62,277 bases of DNA from Gemmatimonadota bacterium. Its GTDB lineage: Bacteria; Gemmatimonadota; Gemmatimonadetes; Gemmatimonadales; GWC2-71-9. This document shows positions 43,701-51,725 of this stretch, piece after piece (positions within the stretch are counted from its first letter, which is position 1; each line of letters opens with the position of its first letter). Below the pieces are notes generated by a model that had not been told where the DNA came from, did not search any database, and worked only from the letters and a program-made list of their open reading frames with translations. The position numbers were made by a program, and so were the translations under genes. Location of the stretch: contig JAPULZ010000243.1 in the NCBI GenBank assembly GCA_027294455.1, forward strand, positions 1 through 62,277, written 5' to 3'.

Positions 43701-46391
43701 TCACTCCGACCTCAGTGCATCCAGTGGGTCGACTCGGGCCGCACGGCGCGCCGGCAGGTAGCTGGCGGCCATGGCGACGGCGGTCAGCAGAACGGCGATG
43801 GCGGCAAGCGTCGCCGGATCCGTCGGGGTCACGTCGTATAACATCCCCCGCATGAGCCGGGTCAGGCCCACGGCCCCGACGAGCCCCAATCCCACGCCCA
43901 GCAGCGCCATCCGGATTCCCTGTCCCACTACCATCTTCACGACGTCCACGGAGTTGGCGCCCAGTGCGATGCGAATGCCCAGCTCGCGTTGCCGTTGCTC
44001 GACGGTGTACGCGACGACGCCGTACAAGCCAACCGCCGCCAACACCATGGCCAGCAGCCCGAATGTCGTGATGAGCCGGGCGGTGGTGGTCGTATCACCC
44101 AGCGATCCGGCGACGCGGTCTCGCAACCTCGAAACGTTGTACACCGGTACGGCTGCGTCCAGCTCCTCGATCCGCCGCAACACTGCGGACGACACTGGCA
44201 GCGGATCTCCCTCGGTGCGCACGTGCAGCGTCATGGCCGCATCGTATTTCTGCGTGAACGGGACGAACATGAAAGGCCCCAGCGGCGTACGGAGCGAACG
44301 CATCCTCGCATCACGGACGACGCCGACGACCTCCATCGGCACCCAGCCGTCGATGGTCGGGTTGTAGAGTGATTTGCCGATCGGATCCTCGCCGGGCCAC
44401 ACCTGCTCCGCCAGCCGCTGGTTGACCACCACTACGAGGCCGCCATCCGCCCGGTCCGCGTCCGTGAAACCTCGACCGCGCACTATCGGCATGCCGAGTG
44501 TTCTGAAAAAATCGGGGGTCACGGCGTTGTACCGCAGTTGCGGCGCTCGCTGCCCGGGGGCGAGTGGCTCGCCGGTCAGGCGCACCGCCCGGCCGGACGG
44601 ATAGTGGGCGATGGGAATGGTGCGGGCCAGGGCTGCCGATCGGACACCCGGCGCTGTCCGCACCCGATCGATGAGGTCGGCATAAAAACGGTTCCCTTGC
44701 TCTGGCTGGTAGCCCACTCGGGCCACGTTGAGCGACATCAACAACACGTTCGCCGTGTCGTAGCCCGGCTCGGCGCCCTGCGCGTTTCTGACACTGCGCA
44801 GCAGCAACCCGGCGCCGATGAGTAGGATGAGCGACAACGCAAGCTGGGCTACCACCAAGGTGCTCCGCAGGCGTGCCGACGGCTCGGACTTGCCGCGGCC
44901 CCCCTCGCGCAAGGCGCTCGCCAGTTCGGGCTGAGAGGTGCGCCATGCCGGAACGATGCCAAAGACGATGGCGGTGCCGCCGGCCACGATCAGCGTCACC
45001 ATGAAGACGCGCACGTCGGGAACCAGGGGCACGGAAAATTGCTGCGGGAGCAGTGCCGGTAGCGCGTGCGCCGTCCAAAACGCGAGCAGGAACGCCGCCA
45101 CCCCGCCGGCGACGGCTACGATGAAACTCTCGGTCAGGAGCTGCCGGATCACCCGCCCGCGCCCGGCGCCCAGGGCCATTCGCACCCCGATCTCCCGGGC
45201 CCTGATGGCGCCACGCACGAGCAACAAGTTGGTGACGTTGGCACACGTGATGAGCAGCACCACTGCCACGGCCCCGATCAACACCGCGCCCAGCGTCGTC
45301 ACCGCACTCCGTTCCGCCGGCGTTAACCCCACGCCGGGTACCAGCGCAAAACCAGCGACACCTAAGTCGCCGTAGAAGGCGCGGAGTCCGCCGGCGATCG
45401 TCTGCAGCTCGGCGCGCGCCTGGACAGGTGTCGCACCGTCACGCAGGCGGCCGAACATGCGAAGGAAACTCCTGCCTCGTAGCTCGAAAATGGGTGTCGG
45501 TGGGACGACCCCGCCGTCCCGGATGTTGTGGTACATCATCATCGGGACCCACGCGTCGACGGGATTGCGCGCAATCTCCGTTCCCACGAAGCCCTCGGCA
45601 GCAACCCCGATGATCTCCAGGAGCTGGCCGCCGATCCGGAGCGCACGGCCCACGACCGCCGGATTGCCGCCAAAGACTCGCTGCCAGTATCGATGGCTGA
45701 TCACGACCACGGGATGCGCCCCCGGAACCAGATCGTCCTGCAGCTGTAACGTTCTGCCCAGGGCAGGCGCCACGCCAAGCACGTGGAAGTAGTTCCCCGT
45801 GACGATTTCCCCGGGGATCAGTTCGGTGTCGGCCGCACCCCCGACGAAGAAGGTCGTGGGCAGATAGGCCACCACATCGTCAAGCTCCTCAGTGGTGTTG
45901 CGGAGGTCGACGTAATTGGGATAGGAGATGCGGTCGAAATCCTGCCCCGGCTGCACCCGGGCGATCTGCACCAAGCGGTCCGCCCGGTGAATTCCCGGCG
46001 GGGGACGCAGCAGCAGGGCGTTCAGCAAACTGAAGATCGTCGTGTTGGCGCCGATGCCGAGCCCCAGCGTGGCCACGGCCACGACCGTGAAACCGGGGCT
46101 GCGGCGGATCTGCCGAAACGCGTAGCGCACGTCCTGCCAAGCGCATTCCACGCTCCATTCCTTTTTTTGCTCCCACAGCGCGTGAGACACGGCCCCGAGA
46201 CACATCACCATGCCCCGAATGGCCGAGGGCGGCCGGCCGGAGTTAATGCGATTGCGCCATCCCCAATGCCACAGCTCGGCCTCCCACTCCTCCAACCACT
46301 CAGGTCGGCGGGCGGGGGGCACGAGCCTGGAGGCCACGCGGATGATCCATCGCGCCGGGCCCTGGCCGGGCGGCCGGTGACGTCGCGTCAT
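43701..46391 (-). CDS. ADOP-type orphan ABC permease 2
   Basis: 896 residues. A permease-prefix segment (about 1-80, PEWLEEWEAELWHWGWRN) precedes DVRYAFRQIRRSPGFTVVA, the first FtsX/MacB half. Two periplasmic MacB-type domains and two sets of three FtsX helices follow, ending in RRAARVDPLDALRSE. No ATPase neighbours. Its start overlaps the PadR 2 stop (ATGA). Sequence divergence from ADOP 1 and 3 is large, so they are probably separate systems with different substrates or partners. Confidence 0.95.
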   Translation of the reverse strand: MTRRHRPPGQGPARWIIRVASRLVPPARRPEWLEEWEAELWHWGWRNRINSGRPPSAIRGMVMCLGAVSHALWEQKKEWSVECAWQDVRYAFRQIRRSPGFTVVAVATLGLGIGANTTIFSLLNALLLRPPPGIHRADRLVQIARVQPGQDFDRISYPNYVDLRNTTEELDDVVAYLPTTFFVGGAADTELIPGEIVTGNYFHVLGVAPALGRTLQLQDDLVPGAHPVVVISHRYWQRVFGGNPAVVGRALRIGGQLLEIIGVAAEGFVGTEIARNPVDAWVPMMMYHNIRDGGVVPPTPIFELRGRSFLRMFGRLRDGATPVQARAELQTIAGGLRAFYGDLGVAGFALVPGVGLTPAERSAVTTLGAVLIGAVAVVLLITCANVTNLLLVRGAIRAREIGVRMALGAGRGRVIRQLLTESFIVAVAGGVAAFLLAFWTAHALPALLPQQFSVPLVPDVRVFMVTLIVAGGTAIVFGIVPAWRTSQPELASALREGGRGKSEPSARLRSTLVVAQLALSLILLIGAGLLLRSVRNAQGAEPGYDTANVLLMSLNVARVGYQPEQGNRFYADLIDRVRTAPGVRSAALARTIPIAHYPSGRAVRLTGEPLAPGQRAPQLRYNAVTPDFFRTLGMPIVRGRGFTDADRADGGLVVVVNQRLAEQVWPGEDPIGKSLYNPTIDGWVPMEVVGVVRDARMRSLRTPLGPFMFVPFTQKYDAAMTLHVRTEGDPLPVSSAVLRRIEELDAAVPVYNVSRLRDRVAGSLGDTTTTARLITTFGLLAMVLAAVGLYGVVAYTVEQRQRELGIRIALGANSVDVVKMVVGQGIRMALLGVGLGLVGAVGLTRLMRGMLYDVTPTDPATLAAIAVLLTAVAMAASYLPARRAARVDPLDALRSE

Positions 46392-46720
46392 GAGGGCAAA
46401 CCACCGGCGAGAGAACTTTCACGCTCCATCGCGTCGCCGATTTCGCCGAAGCGCCGCACCGCATCGGTCAGAGCCCCGTCTCCCGGCTCGGTGAGCTCGT
46501 AGTAGCGCCTCCGCGGCCGGCCCTCCTCGTCCGCCACGGCGCGATCTTCCCACCGTGCACGAAGCAGTCCCCGCTTTTCCATGCGGCCAAGGGTCGGGTA
46601 GACCGTACCGCTGGGAAGTGCCGTGGCCTCGATGATGTCGAACCCGTAACGGCTCCCCCGCCGGATCGCCTGCAGGACTCTGACCGTGGCGTAACCCAAA
46701 ATTCGTTCTCGTTTCGCCAC
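46388..46720 (-). CDS. PadR family transcriptional regulator 2
   Basis: 110 residues from the GTG at 46720 (VAKRERILGYATVRVLQ), chosen because AGGTGG lies five bases upstream; a GTG at 46729 is in the same frame. The winged helix is complete (SRYGFDIIEATALPSGTVYPTLGRMEKRGLL, RRRYYELTEPG), with a short C-terminal helix. It overlaps ADOP 2 by four bases. TATGTAGTA repeats upstream overlap its promoter and its start, which suggests autorepression. Confidence 0.93.
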   Translation of the reverse strand: MAKRERILGYATVRVLQAIRRGSRYGFDIIEATALPSGTVYPTLGRMEKRGLLRARWEDRAVADEEGRPRRRYYELTEPGDGALTDAVRRFGEIGDAMERESSLAGGLPS

Positions 46721-46730
46721 TGGGTCCACC

Positions 46731-46777
46731 TATGTAGTAGTGCAAGGTAAACTATGTAGTAATACTAGCTACGTCAA
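46731..46777 (-). promoter_or_regulatory. Promoter and operator array of the PadR 2-ADOP 2 operon
   Basis: On the minus strand, TTGACG (46777-46772) and TAGTTT (46754-46749) lie 17 bases apart. TATGTAGTA occurs at 46731-46739 and 46753-46761, 22 bases apart or two helical turns, and a degenerate inverted copy TACTAGCTA at 46763-46771 fills the spacer. The layout fits a repressor that covers the promoter. Confidence 0.65.
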
Positions 46778-46799
46778 CGCCGAAACTCCGGGTGCAGAG

Positions 46800-46828
46800 T
46801 TGCGTATATATCCACAAGTGGATATATC
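46800..46828 (+). promoter_or_regulatory. Promoter with perfect palindromic operator of the PadR 3-ADOP 3 operon
   Basis: Arms atatatccac (46806-46815) and gtggatatat (46818-46827) are exact reverse complements around an AA centre. TTGCGT (46800-46805) and TATATC (46823-46828) are 17 bases apart with the palindrome between them. Unrelated in sequence to the PadR 1 and 2 operators. Confidence 0.65.
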
Positions 46829-46946
46829 CATAGGTGGGGCAAAAGCCAGGTCTCTTTGTGAACGCTGTACCGCGTCCCTGCTCCGCCCGCCTCCGCCGGG
46901 GAGCGGGACGCGAAGCCTCACCCCCTCGACCACAGAGGTAACGATC

Positions 46947-47306
46947 ATGTCCGGCGATGGAAACGAGACTTCTCCCGAATCGCTGACGCCACTGCGCCCG
47001 GTGATCTTCCAGATCCTGCTCATCCTCAACGATGAGGAGCGGCACGGCTACGGCATCATGCAAGATGTGAATGCACATTCGAGGGTGGGTTTGATCCTGG
47101 GTCCCGGCACGTTGTATCGCACGCTGAACGAGATGCAGCGCTTGAACCTCATCGAGCGGTCCGACCGCCGCCCGGCGCCGGACGCCGACGACGAGCGGCG
47201 GCGCTACTACCGCCTCACGGAGTTCGGACGTCAGGTCGCAACCGCCGAGGCGGCCCGGATGGCCGGCCTGGTGCAAACGGCCCGGGCTGGAGACCTGTTG
47301 TCGTGA
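46947..47306 (+). CDS. PadR family transcriptional regulator 3
   Basis: 119 residues from the ATG at 46947, with GAGG eight bases upstream; the open frame runs to 46740 but crosses the operator. The PadR winged helix is clear: IFQILLILNDEERHGYGIMQDV, GPGTLYRTLNEMQRLNLIERSD, RRRYYRLTEFGRQVA. It is closer in style to PadR 1 (LRPVIFQIL.../GPGTLY) than to PadR 2. Divergent from PadR 2 across a 226-base region and translationally coupled to ADOP 3. Confidence 0.95.
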   Translation: MSGDGNETSPESLTPLRPVIFQILLILNDEERHGYGIMQDVNAHSRVGLILGPGTLYRTLNEMQRLNLIERSDRRPAPDADDERRRYYRLTEFGRQVATAEAARMAGLVQTARAGDLLS

Positions 47307-50095
47307 TGACGCAGTCGCCGGCGCCCCCGAGAGGACCAACCGTCTCCGAGCGCATCTACCACGTGCTGCTATACGCGTACCCGCCGCGTTTTCGGGAACA
47401 ACGCGGCCGGGAAATGCAGGAGGTGTTTCGCGACAGCCACACGGCCAGCGGACGGCACGGCCTACCAGGCCTGATGCGCCTGTGGGCTCGCACCGTCATC
47501 GACCTCTTGGCGAGTGTCATCCCCGAGCACCTCGCGGCGATTAGCCCCGGCGGTCGCGGACATCGTCACGACTCTCCCCGGCTGCAAGAAAGGATCGGCG
47601 ACATGATCGACAAGGTGTTGCAAGACATTCGCTACGCGCTGCGCGCCATCATGAAGCAGCCCGCGTTCGCCGGGGTGGTGGTGCTGACCCTGTCCCTCGG
47701 GATCGGTGCCAACACGGCCATCTTCAGCTTGATCAACGAAGTCTTGCTCCGGCCGCTTCCAATCGTCGAGCCGGAACGCATCGTGGCGGTATATACCGCC
47801 GGATCCAGCGGCGGGCAGTACAGCGAGTCGTCATACCGGGACTACGTTGATTTTCGCGATCAAACTGATGCCTTCGTCGACATGGCCGGATTTCAAACCT
47901 CGGTCGTCGTGAACCTGGCCACCAACGAGGCGACCGAGCCGATCAACGCCATGTTGGTCACGGGAAACTATTTTGACTTGTTGGGGATCCAGCCGGCGGC
48001 GGGCCGGCTACTGGTCCCCGGCGACGATATCACGCCCGGCGCACATCCGGTGACCGTGCTGAGCTACGAGATGTGGCGTGGCCGATTCGGATCCGACTCT
48101 TCGATCGTCGGGACGACGGTGACCATCAACGGGACGCCGTTCACGGTCGTGGGCGTGGCGGCGCCGGGATTCACCGGGACGGTCATGACCGCCCGACCCG
48201 ACATCTGGCTTCCGCTCAAAATGGCGGCAACGGCCAGTCCTTTGTTTCGACAATTCCCCATCTGGGACACGCGGGGTGCGCGGTGGCTTGCAATCGTCGC
48301 CCGCCTGGAACCCGAGGCCACGATCGCGCGAGCCCGCGTCGAGGTCAACACGGTGATGGCACGCCTGGCAGACGAGTTCCCTGGATCCAATCGGGGAACG
48401 CTTCTCGCACCGGACGAGCCTCGCAGCATTCAGGTTCTTCCTGCCAACGAAGCGGCCGTAGGTGGGGGCCGCATGGAGAGTACCGTCCAACGGGCTCGCC
48501 TCCTCCTCGTGATCGTGGGTCTCGTCCTGTTCATAGCATGCGCCAACGTGGCCAACATGCTCCTGGCTCGTGGACGGCGCCGTCGACGAGAAGTCGCGGT
48601 TCGGCTGGCCCTGGGAGCTAGCCGCGGCCGGCTCATCCGCCAGATGCTCACCGAGAGTTCGGTGCTCGGCATCGTGGCCGGGGGGCTCGGGTTGGCCCTG
48701 GCCTTGTGGTCGACTCGCGTGCTCATTCCGCTGGGGTTTTCCGCCGCTATCTCCAACTTCATCACCGTCGAGACAATCACCCTCGACGCCAAGGTGCTCT
48801 GGTTCACGGTCGGCGTGTCGCTCTTCACCGGGTTGTTGTTCGGCACGGTGCCAGCCTGGCGGGCCACTCGACCCGACCTCGTTCAGGCCTTGCGGGACGG
48901 GGATGCCGGCGTGGAGAATCGCGGGCGCCGCTACGGACTCCGGGACGCTCTGGTCGTAGCACAGGTCGCCAGCTCCCTCGTGTTGTTGATCGGTGCGGGC
49001 CTTTTCATTCGCAGCCTTCAAGCGGCCTATTCGACCAGACTCGGGTTCAATCCGAACGGTGTCTTGTTGACCTCGATGAACGTCGGCTTGCAGAACATGG
49101 AGCAGGAAGAGGGAGAGCAGTTTTTCCGCGAGGCGGTTCAACGGGTATCGCAGATTCCCGGCGTGCAGTCCGCCTCCCTTGCTCTCAACCATCCCGTGCA
49201 GAGCGCCGGCGCGAGGGCCACGGTGCAACCCGAAGGGTATCAACCCCAAGAAGGCGAGGAGATGGAGCTGAGCGTCAATCTCGTGACTCCCGACTACTTC
49301 AAGACGCTCGAGATCCCATTCCTCCAAGGACGAACCTTCACCGCCGGGATTGATTCCGCTGCTCCCACCGAGTTGATCATCAACGAGGCCTTCGCCGCAC
49401 GGTACTGGCCCGACGGCAACGCACTTGGCAAGCGCGTCCAGGTGTTCGGGGGCCGCCCGGCAGAGATCGTCGGTATTACGGCCAACGGCAAGTACCGCAA
49501 CATCCGCGAAGACAACATGCCCTATTACTACTTGGCCGCTTCGCAATTCTACCAGCCCGGGATGACCCTCGCGGTTCGCGTGGATGGCGAGCCGACATCG
49601 GTCTTCCCGTCCGTCAGGGCCGCGATTCGCGAACTCGATGCAGCGATGCCGTTGACCGGCGTCGTGACGTTGCGCCAGCACTTGGGCAACGCGCTCGTGC
49701 AGGAACGCACTATGGCCACGCTGATCGGTTCCTTGGGACTGCTGGCCCTCCTGGTGGCGTCCGTCGGCATCTATGGGGTGATGGCGTACGCCGTGTCACA
49801 ACGGACCAGGGAGATCGGCATTCGTACGGCATTGGGCGCCCAGTCCCACGATGTCCTCTCGCTCGTCGTGGGGCACGGCACCCGGCTCGCAGCTGCCGGC
49901 ATCGTGCTGGGAGGGCTCGGTGCGCTGGGCCTGTCCAACCTGATAGCCGGATTCCTGTTCGGCGTGAAGGCCACCGATCCCATGACGTTCGCGACGGTCA
50001 TCGCCGTGCTGTCGGGGGTGGCGTTCCTGGCAAGTTACATTCCGGCCAGGCGGGCGGCGAAAGTAGATCCTATGCTGGCGTTGCGATACGAATAG
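47306..50095 (+). CDS. ADOP-type orphan ABC permease 3
   Basis: 929 residues from the ATG at 47306, which overlaps the PadR 3 stop by one base (TGATG); a GTG at 47303 would add one residue. Permease-prefix segment (RIYHVLLYAYPPRFREQRGREMQEVF), then DIRYALRAIMKQPAFAGVVV and the double MacB/FtsX architecture, ending in RRAAKVDPMLALRYE. Conserved ISQRTREIGIRTALGAQ-type turn in the last FtsX domain. No ATPase adjacent. Confidence 0.95.
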   Translation: MTQSPAPPRGPTVSERIYHVLLYAYPPRFREQRGREMQEVFRDSHTASGRHGLPGLMRLWARTVIDLLASVIPEHLAAISPGGRGHRHDSPRLQERIGDMIDKVLQDIRYALRAIMKQPAFAGVVVLTLSLGIGANTAIFSLINEVLLRPLPIVEPERIVAVYTAGSSGGQYSESSYRDYVDFRDQTDAFVDMAGFQTSVVVNLATNEATEPINAMLVTGNYFDLLGIQPAAGRLLVPGDDITPGAHPVTVLSYEMWRGRFGSDSSIVGTTVTINGTPFTVVGVAAPGFTGTVMTARPDIWLPLKMAATASPLFRQFPIWDTRGARWLAIVARLEPEATIARARVEVNTVMARLADEFPGSNRGTLLAPDEPRSIQVLPANEAAVGGGRMESTVQRARLLLVIVGLVLFIACANVANMLLARGRRRRREVAVRLALGASRGRLIRQMLTESSVLGIVAGGLGLALALWSTRVLIPLGFSAAISNFITVETITLDAKVLWFTVGVSLFTGLLFGTVPAWRATRPDLVQALRDGDAGVENRGRRYGLRDALVVAQVASSLVLLIGAGLFIRSLQAAYSTRLGFNPNGVLLTSMNVGLQNMEQEEGEQFFREAVQRVSQIPGVQSASLALNHPVQSAGARATVQPEGYQPQEGEEMELSVNLVTPDYFKTLEIPFLQGRTFTAGIDSAAPTELIINEAFAARYWPDGNALGKRVQVFGGRPAEIVGITANGKYRNIREDNMPYYYLAASQFYQPGMTLAVRVDGEPTSVFPSVRAAIRELDAAMPLTGVVTLRQHLGNALVQERTMATLIGSLGLLALLVASVGIYGVMAYAVSQRTREIGIRTALGAQSHDVLSLVVGHGTRLAAAGIVLGGLGALGLSNLIAGFLFGVKATDPMTFATVIAVLSGVAFLASYIPARRAAKVDPMLALRYE

Positions 50096-50100
50096 GGAGT

Positions 50101-50192
50101 GATTCTAGATTCTGGATTGGTGATTCTAGCTTGCAGATCGTATCGATCTGATCCAACCCGCCATCACCAATCTAGCATCTAGATCCAGAATC
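50101..50192. repeat. Nested inverted repeats between ADOP 3 and the sigma factor
   Basis: gattctggat (50108-50117) pairs with atccagaatc (50183-50192), and gattggtgat (50115-50124) pairs with atcaccaatc (50163-50172). Inside, cagatcg/cgatctg (50134-50140 and 50144-50150) forms a third hairpin. The 7-mer gattcta recurs at 50101 and 50122. It is AT-richer than the flanks. It could be a transcript end, a small non-coding RNA or a tiny mobile repeat; the bases from 50193 to the sigma gene show nothing else. Confidence 0.6.
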
Positions 50193-50324
50193 CTGATCCC
50201 CTAACCCCATTCCTTCCAACTACTTGCGCCTCCAGGTCCCAGAGGCCAAACTCCTCATCGAATAAACCACGACCCCTCCGTGTATCCCTCCTGAACGACC
50301 CGAGGTCAATCAGGAGATGGCGCG

Positions 50325-50906
50325 TTGGAGACAGCCCTGGCGTATTCTTTACCTACCGACGAGAGTGCGCTCGTTCGCCGAGCGCAATCGGGCGACCACG
50401 AGGCCTTTGGCGAGCTGGTCTCCCGGTACATGCGGCAAGCCTACTACGCCGCCTTGGGTCTGGTCGGCTCCCACGACGACGCGATGGACCTGTCCCAGGA
50501 GGCTTTTGCTCGGGCGTTTCGGGCCCGGACGTCCCTCGATCCCGACCGGCCATTCTATGCCTGGCTCTACACGATTCTGCGTCGTCTGTGCTTCAACTTC
50601 TTGCGGGATCGGAAGACCCGGGCGCGCAAGCTCGAAGTGGCCGCCGTATGGCTCGCAGACGAGCCACAAGCCTTCGGCGAGGATCCGCTCCGCGCCGCCG
50701 AGCGATCGGAGCTTCGGCTCCGGGTCGCCGCGGCCATAGAAGAGCTGCCTGAACGGCAACGAGAGGTACTGGTGCTGAAGGAATTCGAAGGCTTGAGATA
50801 TCGCGAGATCGCTGAGCTGTTGGGCATCCCTCTGGGAACGGTCATGTCCCGCCTCTACACGGCCCGCCGCCACCTCGCCACGAGCCTGGGCGGAGAACGA
50901 CCATGA
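50325..50906 (+). CDS. ECF-type RNA polymerase sigma factor
   Basis: 193 residues from a TTG start at 50325, supported by AGGAG eight bases upstream; the nearby ATG at 50317 is out of frame. Region 2 (HEAFGELVSRYMRQAYYAALGLVG, DAMDLSQEAFARAFRA, FYAWLYTILRRLCFNFLRD) and region 4 (ELPERQREVLVLKEFEGLRYREIAELLGIPLGTVMSRLYTARR) are complete. The stop overlaps the next gene (ATGA), which encodes its likely membrane anti-sigma factor. Confidence 0.96.
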   Translation: METALAYSLPTDESALVRRAQSGDHEAFGELVSRYMRQAYYAALGLVGSHDDAMDLSQEAFARAFRARTSLDPDRPFYAWLYTILRRLCFNFLRDRKTRARKLEVAAVWLADEPQAFGEDPLRAAERSELRLRVAAAIEELPERQREVLVLKEFEGLRYREIAELLGIPLGTVMSRLYTARRHLATSLGGERP

Positions 50907-51370
50907 CGGATGCTGCACGGAACCGGGATGCGGAGCGGGGTCACCAACTGATGATGGGTGCGTTGGACGGCGAGTTGGACGCCGCCGAGCAAGCCGAGCT
51001 CGACGGACTGCTCGCGGCGGACCCCGCGCTCCAGACGGAGTGGGAACGACTCAAACGGGTCAAGGAGGTCACGGGCACCATGGCGCTGCGTTCACCCCCG
51101 GACGAAGTGTGGGAGAGTTACTGGACGTCGGTCTATCACCGCGTGGAGCGCGGGATGGGATGGATACTGGCGTCGGTGGGCGCCATCGTCTTGCTGGCCT
51201 ACGGCCTGTGGACCGCGGCGCAGAAGCTGATGGCCGACGCGTCGATTCCAACCTTCATCAAAGCCGCCGTCTTCATGGCGCTGCTCGGCACCGCCATCAT
51301 CCTGGTGTCCGTCGCGCGGGAAAAGTGGTTCGTCTATCGGTCCGACCCTTATAAGGACGTCCAACGATGA
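50903..51370 (+). CDS. Membrane anti-sigma factor-like protein without zinc motif
   Basis: 155 residues. The start LMMGALDGELDAAEQAELDGLLAADP is the helical sigma-binding type found in anti-sigma factors, but the HxxxCxxC zinc motif is absent (no Cys in the protein). Two membrane helices follow (about 90-110 and 125-143). It overlaps the sigma gene and YbjQ by four bases each. Likely holds the sigma factor at the membrane; the signal is unknown. Confidence 0.82.
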   Translation: MTDAARNRDAERGHQLMMGALDGELDAAEQAELDGLLAADPALQTEWERLKRVKEVTGTMALRSPPDEVWESYWTSVYHRVERGMGWILASVGAIVLLAYGLWTAAQKLMADASIPTFIKAAVFMALLGTAIILVSVAREKWFVYRSDPYKDVQR

Positions 51371-51693
51371 TTGTCTGTTCCTCATCCACCGTTGCTGGTC
51401 ATCGCATTACCAAGACGCTCGGCCTGGCCGTGGGCAGTACCATCCGCGCGCGCCACCTCGGCAAGGACATTCTCGCCGTGTTCAAGAACATCGTCGGCGG
51501 CGAGATCGAGGAGTACACGAAGATGTTGGGCGAAGCGCGGGAGCAAGCGCTGGACCGCCTGCGCGCCCACGCCAAAGAGCTCGGCGCCAATGCCGTCGTC
51601 GACGCCCGATTTTCCAGCTCGTATGTGATGGGATCGGCCTCGGAGATCCTGGCGTATGGCACGGCGGTCATCATGGAGCCCGAATCAACCTAG
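51367..51693 (+). CDS. YbjQ/UPF0145 family protein
   Basis: 108 residues, the usual length. Family pattern: STVAGHRITKTLGLAVGSTIRAR, DILAVFKNIVGGEIEEYTKMLGEAREQALDRL, AKELGANAVVDARF, SEILAYGTAV. These form pentameric rings; the function is unclear. Third gene of the sigma operon, linked by an ATGA overlap, so it is probably controlled with the sigma factor. Confidence 0.95.
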   Translation: MIVCSSSTVAGHRITKTLGLAVGSTIRARHLGKDILAVFKNIVGGEIEEYTKMLGEAREQALDRLRAHAKELGANAVVDARFSSSYVMGSASEILAYGTAVIMEPEST

Positions 51694-51725
51694 CGCATCA
51701 CCAAGTTACGCACGGAGTTGACACT

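Noticed and set aside
48008..49681. 557-codon minus-strand frame
   Set aside because: Shadow of ADOP 3; no recognisable domain.
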